A DNA stretch of 33,218 nucleotides from Hymenobacter roseosalivarius DSM 11622 (GTDB lineage: Bacteria > Bacteroidota > Bacteroidia > Cytophagales > Hymenobacteraceae). Positions 17,252 through 24,442 of this stretch are shown piece by piece. Numbering within the stretch: position 1 is the stretch's first letter; the number at the start of each line of letters is the position of its first letter. The position numbers and the translations under genes were made by a program. The DNA lies in NCBI RefSeq assembly GCF_900176135.1, contig NZ_FWWW01000040.1, positions 1-33,218 on the forward strand, read 5' to 3'. The notes under the pieces are model-generated. The model ran no database searches. It saw only the letters and a list, made by a program, of their open reading frames with translations, and was not told the origin of the DNA.

Positions 17252-18877
17252 ATGTTAAAAACTTCTTCCCTCGCCAAATGGGGCGTGGCGGTGCTGCTGT
17301 TGTCCTCGCTGAGTAGCTGCGAAGATATCTTAGAGCAGTACTTCCCCAAACCTACCCCGCCGCCCACTATTCCTACCTTTCCCAGCTTAGGCCTGGACAT
17401 TCCTTTCTACACCTTGTCGGGCGGTACCAAGCTCGACGCCTACTCCACCAAGGACCCCGCGACCCGCACGGCTTCCGTTTCCATCACCGGCCTAGGCAGC
17501 GGCGAGACGCTGTTGGCCATCGACTTCCGCCCCGCCACGGGCCAGCTTTACGGGGTGAGCAGCGCGAGTCGCCTTTACGTCATCAACCAGAATACCGGAG
17601 CAGCCCGCACCGTTGGCACCGGAGCCTTCTCGCCCGCCTTGGGGGGCAATTTGGTGGGTTTTGATTTCAACCCCACCGTCGACCGCATTCGGGTAGTGAC
17701 CAGCACGGGACAGAACCTGCGCCTCAACCCCGAGACGGGCACCGTGGCCGCCACGGATGGCAACCTCAACGGGGCAGCCAGCGCCACGATTACCGGCGCG
17801 GCCTACACCAACAACACGGCCGGCGCGACGACTACCGTACTTTACGACTTGGACCCAGCTACCGACCAGCTCTACCGCCAAGACCCGCCCAACGACGGTA
17901 CCCTCGTGCCTGTCGGCAGCCTGAACCTGAATATCAGCGGCGATGGCGGCTTTGACATCGATGCTCGGACCGGTACGGCGCTCGGCTTATACGCGGTCAA
18001 TGGCAACCCGACCCTGTTTGCCGTGGATCTGACAACCGGTACCGCGCGGCCGCTCGCCCAGTATGCGGCCTCGAGCGGCTATACGGGCCTGGCCATTCCC
18101 ACCCAGCCTGTCGCCTACGCCGTCGGTAGTTACAGCCAATCAGCTAGGGTAAATAGTAGTATTTTGGTAGTCTTCAATCCAATGGAAGGAGATACCTATA
18201 TCAGTAAGCCCATTACCGGCTTACTCAACACGGAAACCTTGAGCGGAATAGATTTTCGCCCGTCCAATGGGCAACTCTATGTTGTTACGGGTAGCGGACG
18301 GCTGTATACGGTCAACGCTGCGACGGCCGAGGCGACCTTCGTGACCAGCTTCCGGTTACCCTTAACGCCAAGTGGGTTTTCGGGCGGTGTCGGGGGGTTT
18401 GATTTTGATCCCGTAACGGACCAAATTCGCATCATAGGCGCCGCTGGAACCAACAGCCTCCTGAACCCCGTCGATGGCACCATTGTCCCAGAGGCCTATC
18501 TGCCTGCGGCGTTGGGTATTGAGGCGGCGGCCTACGACAACAACTTTGCGGGTGCGACGGCCAGTAAGCTGTATGGCGTGGGTCTAACGGGGAGCACGTT
18601 GTTTGAGCTGAACCAGCCCACGGCGGGCGCGGCGCGGGAGGTGGGCAAATTGGGGCCCAATTTCACGGGCACGCGCGTCCACTTTGACATTGGCGGCACG
18701 AGCAATACCGGCTACGTTTTGCTAAATATAGTCAGAGCCTCTGTGGGAGTTTTTGCTAGAACGTATACCATCAATCTAGCGACGGGCACCCTTACGGCGA
18801 CAGGCCGAGGGGACCTTCCCGTACCCCTCTTGCTGGGTAACGATATTTACGGCTTTACAGTCGGCTTGGGATTTTAA
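17252..18877 (+). CDS. DUF4394-containing lipoprotein, copy 3 of 3
   Basis: A 541-residue predicted lipoprotein, function unknown. I start at the ATG at 17252 (MLKTSSLAKWGVAVLL) because it aligns with the copy 2 start and the preceding DNA matches the non-coding leader of copy 2. An in-frame ATG at 17198 would translate that leader and is rejected. Lipobox LSSC is followed by EDILEQYFP. The first DUF4394 module is close to copy 2 (SVSITGLGSGETLLAIDF, DLDPATDQLYRQDPPNDG). The second has diverged strongly: it begins with an AT-rich insert near 18130-18200 (YSQSARVNSSILVVF), keeps GIDFRPSNGQLY and GFDFDPVTDQIRI, and lacks the copy 1/2 C-terminal end. This is the most independent member and may be the donor of the first module of copy 2. 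Confidence 0.85.
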   Translation: MLKTSSLAKWGVAVLLLSSLSSCEDILEQYFPKPTPPPTIPTFPSLGLDIPFYTLSGGTKLDAYSTKDPATRTASVSITGLGSGETLLAIDFRPATGQLYGVSSASRLYVINQNTGAARTVGTGAFSPALGGNLVGFDFNPTVDRIRVVTSTGQNLRLNPETGTVAATDGNLNGAASATITGAAYTNNTAGATTTVLYDLDPATDQLYRQDPPNDGTLVPVGSLNLNISGDGGFDIDARTGTALGLYAVNGNPTLFAVDLTTGTARPLAQYAASSGYTGLAIPTQPVAYAVGSYSQSARVNSSILVVFNPMEGDTYISKPITGLLNTETLSGIDFRPSNGQLYVVTGSGRLYTVNAATAEATFVTSFRLPLTPSGFSGGVGGFDFDPVTDQIRIIGAAGTNSLLNPVDGTIVPEAYLPAALGIEAAAYDNNFAGATASKLYGVGLTGSTLFELNQPTAGAAREVGKLGPNFTGTRVHFDIGGTSNTGYVLLNIVRASVGVFARTYTINLATGTLTATGRGDLPVPLLLGNDIYGFTVGLGF

Positions 18878-18911
18878 ATTAGTATCGTCTCTGCTACAGT
18901 TGACTGACCAT

Positions 18912-18945
18912 AAAAAAGCCCTAGCGCCTGCGCTGGGGCTTTTTG
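18912..18945 (+). terminator. Terminator after DUF4394 copy 3
   Basis: AAAAAGCCCTAGCGC and GCGCTGGGGCTTTTT form a hairpin with a tiny loop, about 35 nt past the stop codon, followed by a T-tract. It differs in stem sequence from the palindromes after copies 1 and 2. Confidence 0.8.
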
Positions 18946-19065
18946 TTTAACTATTACTGATACGGAATTATAAACCTCTAGGAAGCTCGACGCTACGACA
19001 TATCCGTTTTGCAAGTTTCGTGCTTCCCGCTGCACTAGTTGCGATAAGTAACGCGTTCTACTACC

Positions 19066-19102
19066 AAAAAAGCCCCCCAGCCAACCTAGCGCCGTCTTTT
19101 TT
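19066..19102 (+). terminator. Damaged terminator upstream of tamB
   Basis: The left arm and loop match the spacer A terminator at 14990 exactly (AAAAAGCCCCCC, then AGCCAACCT), but the expected CTGGGGGGCTTTT arm is replaced by AGCGCCGTCTTTTTT. Only an A/T-rich stem (AAAAAAG with CTTTTTT) could still pair, so it is unlikely to stop transcription well. Confidence 0.4.
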
Positions 19103-19149
19103 CGTTGGGTGATACTGAACACTTTAAGCACAACTGAGTTATCAAATCC

Positions 19150-22100
19150 TTGCCTACGTACGTTCGCCGCATCCTCTATGGTATCCTGGGGCTAGTGGCA
19201 TTTATAATCCTGCTGGTAATTCTGGTAGTGGTGGCTTTGCAGTTTCCGTCTGCTCAGGACTTTGCGGCCCGCAAAGCCAGCAGCTTTCTGCAAGATAAGA
19301 TTGGTACGGAAGTACGAATCGGGAAATTCCGCACCGACTGGCGCAGTGCTATTTCCCTCGACGACGTGTACCTGGAAGACCAGAAGGGCGATACGCTGCT
19401 ATCCGTCGGGCACTTAGGCGTCAACATCGACTTGTGGGCCCTCACCAAATCGCAGATCAACGTGAAGTCGGTGGAGCTCAACGATGGTACCATTGGTATC
19501 ACGCGCACCCTGCCCGACAGCACCTTCAACTTCGACTACATCGCGGCCGCTTTCGGCGCCGGCGACACCACAACCGCCGCCCCCATCGATACGGCCAGCG
19601 CTGGTTTTCAGTACAACATCGGCGATGCGCGCCTGACTAACATCCGTCTCCGCTACGACGACCAGGTAGAAGGCATGGCTGTGAAGACGCGGGTGGGCGA
19701 GCTGGCCGTGAGCATGGACGCCGTAGACGTGGATGCTTCCACCTACCGCATCGATCAGGCCGCGCTGCGCAACACCGCCATCACTATTGTACAGAGTAAA
19801 AATGCCCCCCCGGACACCGCCATGAGCGAGCCGCTGGAGCTGGAGTTTGGGTTGAACAAAGCGCTGCTCGACAACGTCAGTCTGACCTACAAAAATGCCC
19901 CCTCGGCCCAGTTTATCGACACCCGCGTGGGCCAGGCCGAAATCACAGCCGATAATATTGACCTGCGCAACTCGCGGGTGGCGCTGAATACGCTGCGCCT
20001 GCGCAACACTACCTTCGCCTACGCCCAGAACGAGAATGTACCCACGGAGCAGCGCCTGATCAATCCGGCCGAGGCCGTGCGCGAGTTGAATGAGTCGGTG
20101 GAGCAGGCTACGGGCCAGGAGGCCAGTTGGGTGGTCACGCTCAAAAAGTCGGACATCAGCGGCGTGGACGTGGCCTTCGACAACTTCGACGAGCCCAAGC
20201 AGCAAACCCGCGTGCGCGGCATGGACTATAATCACCTCAAGTTCACGGATTTAATCTTGAATACGGAGAACCTGTTCTACTCTGAGAACCGCACCACCGG
20301 CCGCATCGTCAATCTGGCGGGCAAGGAGCAGAGCGGGTTTGAGGTGGAAAGCGCCACGGCCGACGTGGTCTTCGACTCGGTGCAGACCCGCCTCGACAAC
20401 CTCGACCTAATCACGCCCCACACCCGCATCCGGCGCACCCTGGCCTTCGGCTACGAAAGCCTGGACGCGCTGGCCGATACTACCAAAATCGGCCAGATTC
20501 GGCTGGAAGGCGACCTGCGCGAAACGCGCCTGGGCTTCCGCGACATCCTGTATCTGACGCCTGAGCTTGCCGATACGCCGCCCTTCACCACGGGCCCCAA
20601 CCAGTCGGTGCTGATCAGCGGCCGCATCGACGGGCGCGTGGGCGACTTCCGGGTCCAGAACCTGGATGTGGTCGGCTTCCGCAACACCATACTGCGCGCC
20701 AGCGGCCGCATTCAGGGTCTGCCCGAAGTAGACCGCCGCCTCTACACCGACCTCAACATCGCTCAGTTTACCAGTACCGCCGCCGACATCAAAAGCCTGG
20801 TGCCGGCCGGCACGATTCCGCCCGAATACCAGCTGCCGCCGCGCATGGCCGTGTCGGGCACTTTCCGGGGTCGGCCCACGGCGATGGTGTTTGACACCAA
20901 TCTGCGGGTGAATACCAGTTTTGGCAACGCGACGGCCGTGGTGAACATGGAGCCCGGTCCGGCCGGACGGGAGCCCGTAACGGCCCGCTTCTCGGTGCAG
21001 AATTTCAACGTGGGGGCCCTTTTGCGCGACACCACCATCGGGCGCATTACCACCAAGGGGCGGCTGAATGCCCGCGGCCTCGACCCGGCTACCATGCGCG
21101 GCCGCTTGGTGGCCGACGTGCAGCGGGCCGAGTACGGCGGCTACACCTACCGCGACATCGCGGCCACCGTCGACATCGACCGCAACCGCTACGTAATCGC
21201 GGCCGAGAGCAAGACGGACCCCAACCTGAATCTGGACTTGCTGGCCACCGTGAATCTGCGCGACGCCAACAACCCAAGCTACGAAATCAGCTCGCTGAAC
21301 CTGCGGGGGGCAAATCTGACGGCGCTGGGCTTTTATACCGGTGGCGATTTGCGGGTGCAGGGCGAGCTGACGGCCAGCCTCAGCGGCTCCGATGCCAACT
21401 CCATCAACGGGACGTTTTCGGGCCGCAACGTAGTCATCGTGCGCGACAATCAGCCCTTCTCCTTTGGCGTGCTGAAGGGCAATATCGTGCAGCAGCCCGG
21501 CCGCTCGGCGGTGGATATAACCTCCGATATTTTCACGGTGAAGCTGGACGGCAACACGCCCCTGGGCGAGCTGGCCACGGTATTGCAGCAGCACATTGAC
21601 CGCTACTTTGACCTACCCGACGTGCGCTACGTGGCCGGCGGCCCGGCCCGCAACTTCACCTTCGACGTGCGGGTGCTGGAGCCCCGCCCCATTGCGGCGC
21701 TGGTGCCGGGGCTCACCAAAATTTCGCCCTTCAACCTGACCGGCGGCTTTAACAGCCAGGCTGCCAACCTGACCCTGAACAGCCAGATACCGCTCATCGT
21801 TTACAGCGGCTTCCGACTCGATTCTACCCGGCTTACTCTGGCCTCCGACCCGCAGAAGCTGGAATATGCGCTGCGCATGCGCCATGCCAGCCAGGATACC
21901 AGCCTGCGCCTGCCCAACCCGAGTGTGACGGGCAGCGTGGCCAACAACCGGGTCGCTACCAACGTGCGCATCGCCGAGTCGGACAGCGCCCAGCTGCTGA
22001 ATCTGGCCGGGGTGCTACAAGTGCTGAATCAGGGCGACGCCTACGCCTTCAGCTTCGATGAAAACTTGGTGCTGAACAACCAGCGCTGGACCGTGGCGCC

Positions 22101-24336
22101 CAACAACCAGATGCAGTACACCTTGGCTTCGGGGGCGTTGCGGGCCGAAAACGTGCGCCTGAGTCAGGGCCAGCAGTTTTTGGAGCTGCAAACGCTGCCG
22201 GGGGGTGAATATCCCTTGCAGGCCCGTTTGGGCAACCTAGATATAAACCAGCTGGCCGTAGCGGGCGGCTTGCAGGACTCGCTGGTGGGCGGTACGCTCA
22301 ATGGGCAGGCCGTGATCCGCAGCCTGGGCCAGCCCCGCCAAGCCTTCACCGCCGACCTGGCGCTGAGCAGCTTTGCGTATAACAAGTCCGTTATCGGCGA
22401 CGTGGCCCTACAAGCTACCAACCCCACCGCCGACCGCTACGACGTGGACGCCCGCCTGACCGGCGGCCCCAACAACAATGAGGTGCGGGCCACCGGCTAC
22501 TATCTGGCCGCTGGCACCCTGGATATGGCCATCAACGTGGCCCGGCTCAACCTGAACACGGCCGAGTCTTTCGCCGCCGGCGAGATCCGCGAGCTGACCG
22601 GCTACCTCGATGGGCAGTTTACGGTGCAAGGCACCACAAATGCCCCCCAGGTGCGTGGTACGCTCAATACCAACAACGCTGGCTTCACTCTCACCCAGCT
22701 CGGCGCGCCGTTCACGCTGCCCGACGAGAGCCTGACCTTTGATGAGCAGGGTATAAAGTTTCAGGACTTTACCATCCTGGACTCGGTGAACAACAAGGCC
22801 GAAATCAATGGCTACGTGTACACGAAGAATTACGTGGACGATTACCGCTTCGACCTGCGGGCCGTGACCAACGACTTTCTGGCAGTGCAAAGCACCCAGC
22901 GCGACAATGAGCTGTACTACGGTAAGCTGCTGGTCGACTCCGACACACGCATTACCGGCAACCTGACGCTGCCCGTTGTCCGCGTCAGGGCTACCGTGGT
23001 GGAAGGCTCCAACCTGACCGTGGCCGTGCCTAACGACGAGGCCGTGGCCGTGGAGCGCGAGGGCATCGTGGAGTTCATCGACCTCAGCGCCCCGCTCGAT
23101 ACTATGCTGGCCCGCCAGGTAGCAGTCGATTCGGCGCAGACGGCCGAGGGTTTCGATATTGCTGCCACCATCACCGTCACCGACGAAACGCCTTTTACCA
23201 TCGTCATCGATCAGGCCTCCGGCGACAACCTGCAAGTGCGGGCCGCCGGCACGATGAATACCGCCATCGATCCGGCGGGCACTATTACGCTCAGCGGCCG
23301 GCTGGATGTAACCGAAGGAAAATATCAGATGTCGCTCTACGATCTGGCCTCGCGCGAATTCGACATTGCGCCGGGCAGCTCTATTGTCTGGAGCGGCGAC
23401 CCCTACAACGCGCAGACCAACGTAACGGCCATTTTCAATGTGCGGACGGCTCCTGCCGAGCTGCTTTCGGCTCAGGGCGAGGCAGATGAGAGCTTAAAAA
23501 CCATCGGGCGCAACCAACTGCCCTTTGAGGTGCTGCTGAAAGTAAACGGCGACCTGCTCAAGCCCGTCATTAGCTTCGATATTCAGCTGCCCGAAGATGC
23601 GCGTACCCAGCTGCGACCTCAGATTGAGAACCGCTTGGCCCAGCTGCGCCAACCTAGCCAGACCGACGAACTGAACAAACAGGTATTCTCTCTGCTGGTG
23701 CTGGAGCGCTTTTTGGCCGCAAATCCCTTCGAATCGAGTGGGGGTAGCCTGGTAGCTGAGCAGCTGCGGGGTAGCGCCAGTCAGGTGCTTACCCAGCAGC
23801 TTAATAAGCTCACGGGCAGCTACCTTTCCAACCTAGGCGTGGAGCTGGGCGTGAACTCGCAGGCTGACTTCTCGTCGGGCTCGGAGAAAACGCGCACTGA
23901 CCTGAATGTAGCCGTGCGTCGTCAGCTCTTCAACGACCGCGTGAGTGTGCGCCTCGGTACCGACGTGCCCTTGGCTGGTGGCAACCAGGCTTCCAGCGGT
24001 CAGCAAAGCGTGAGCAACTTCGCCGGCGACGTGAGCATTGAATACGATATTCTGGCCAACGGCCGCCTGCGCCTGCGCGCCTACCGCAACAATGCCTACG
24101 GCGACATCGATGGGCAGTACGTGCGCAACGGGGCCGCCCTCATCTACCAGCGCGATTACAAGACCCTGGCTGAGCTTTTCCAGGGCATTGACAAAGACGT
24201 AAAAGAAGAGCGCAAGCAAAACCGTAAACGCGAAAAAGAAGAAGAAAAAGCCGCTAAAGACTCCGTACAAACCGTGGCTGCGCCCCGGCGCGAAGCAGGA
24301 CGCCTAGCGAGGCGCCAGACTACTTCGGACCGGTAA
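19150..24336 (+). CDS. tamB: TamB-family translocation/assembly module protein
   Basis: Very large (1728 residues) inner-membrane-anchored protein expected to span the periplasm. TamB-like proteins act with a TamA/BamA-type partner in outer-membrane protein insertion or lipid transport. An N-terminal membrane anchor (residues 8-29: LYGILGLVAFIILLVILVVV) is followed by a long repetitive beta-rich region with AsmA-like early motifs. The C-terminal TamB (DUF490) domain lies around 1380-1650, with GRLDVTEGKYQMSLYDLASR and FDIQLPEDARTQ. A highly charged tail (KEERKQNRKREKEEEKAAKD) ends the protein. The start is a TTG at 19150: an in-frame TGA at 19135 excludes anything further upstream, and the next codons give a proper short n-region (PTYVRR). 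It is followed at 83-194 nt by the TamL gene, the usual pairing in Bacteroidota. The damaged terminator upstream may allow read-through from the DUF4394 array. Confidence 0.9.
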   Translation: MPTYVRRILYGILGLVAFIILLVILVVVALQFPSAQDFAARKASSFLQDKIGTEVRIGKFRTDWRSAISLDDVYLEDQKGDTLLSVGHLGVNIDLWALTKSQINVKSVELNDGTIGITRTLPDSTFNFDYIAAAFGAGDTTTAAPIDTASAGFQYNIGDARLTNIRLRYDDQVEGMAVKTRVGELAVSMDAVDVDASTYRIDQAALRNTAITIVQSKNAPPDTAMSEPLELEFGLNKALLDNVSLTYKNAPSAQFIDTRVGQAEITADNIDLRNSRVALNTLRLRNTTFAYAQNENVPTEQRLINPAEAVRELNESVEQATGQEASWVVTLKKSDISGVDVAFDNFDEPKQQTRVRGMDYNHLKFTDLILNTENLFYSENRTTGRIVNLAGKEQSGFEVESATADVVFDSVQTRLDNLDLITPHTRIRRTLAFGYESLDALADTTKIGQIRLEGDLRETRLGFRDILYLTPELADTPPFTTGPNQSVLISGRIDGRVGDFRVQNLDVVGFRNTILRASGRIQGLPEVDRRLYTDLNIAQFTSTAADIKSLVPAGTIPPEYQLPPRMAVSGTFRGRPTAMVFDTNLRVNTSFGNATAVVNMEPGPAGREPVTARFSVQNFNVGALLRDTTIGRITTKGRLNARGLDPATMRGRLVADVQRAEYGGYTYRDIAATVDIDRNRYVIAAESKTDPNLNLDLLATVNLRDANNPSYEISSLNLRGANLTALGFYTGGDLRVQGELTASLSGSDANSINGTFSGRNVVIVRDNQPFSFGVLKGNIVQQPGRSAVDITSDIFTVKLDGNTPLGELATVLQQHIDRYFDLPDVRYVAGGPARNFTFDVRVLEPRPIAALVPGLTKISPFNLTGGFNSQAANLTLNSQIPLIVYSGFRLDSTRLTLASDPQKLEYALRMRHASQDTSLRLPNPSVTGSVANNRVATNVRIAESDSAQLLNLAGVLQVLNQGDAYAFSFDENLVLNNQRWTVAPNNQMQYTLASGALRAENVRLSQGQQFLELQTLPGGEYPLQARLGNLDINQLAVAGGLQDSLVGGTLNGQAVIRSLGQPRQAFTADLALSSFAYNKSVIGDVALQATNPTADRYDVDARLTGGPNNNEVRATGYYLAAGTLDMAINVARLNLNTAESFAAGEIRELTGYLDGQFTVQGTTNAPQVRGTLNTNNAGFTLTQLGAPFTLPDESLTFDEQGIKFQDFTILDSVNNKAEINGYVYTKNYVDDYRFDLRAVTNDFLAVQSTQRDNELYYGKLLVDSDTRITGNLTLPVVRVRATVVEGSNLTVAVPNDEAVAVEREGIVEFIDLSAPLDTMLARQVAVDSAQTAEGFDIAATITVTDETPFTIVIDQASGDNLQVRAAGTMNTAIDPAGTITLSGRLDVTEGKYQMSLYDLASREFDIAPGSSIVWSGDPYNAQTNVTAIFNVRTAPAELLSAQGEADESLKTIGRNQLPFEVLLKVNGDLLKPVISFDIQLPEDARTQLRPQIENRLAQLRQPSQTDELNKQVFSLLVLERFLAANPFESSGGSLVAEQLRGSASQVLTQQLNKLTGSYLSNLGVELGVNSQADFSSGSEKTRTDLNVAVRRQLFNDRVSVRLGTDVPLAGGNQASSGQQSVSNFAGDVSIEYDILANGRLRLRAYRNNAYGDIDGQYVRNGAALIYQRDYKTLAELFQGIDKDVKEERKQNRKREKEEEKAAKDSVQTVAAPRREAGRLARRQTTSDR

Positions 24337-24350
24337 TTTTTCGTCCAAGC

Positions 24351-24442
24351 GTCATGCTGAGCGAAGCGAAGCATCTCGCATGCTGACATTGCAATGGTAA
24401 CTCAACGAAGCGAGCGAGATGCTTCGCGCTGCTCAGCATGAC
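24351..24442. repeat. REP/MITE-like inverted repeat between tamB and tamL
   Basis: Two 29-nt arms, 24351-24379 and 24414-24442, are reverse complements with three mismatches in the middle. They begin GTCATGCTGAGC and contain GAAGCATCTCGC. The core AGCGAAGCATCTCGC also occurs in the element at 5260-5414, so this is a dispersed repeat family. The right arm contains the only in-frame ATG upstream of the tamL signal sequence. Confidence 0.75.

Noticed and set aside
20407..21594. 395-residue minus-strand frame inside tamB
   Set aside because: A mirror of the tamB coding frame with no signal, motif or start context; high third-position GC produces such frames.
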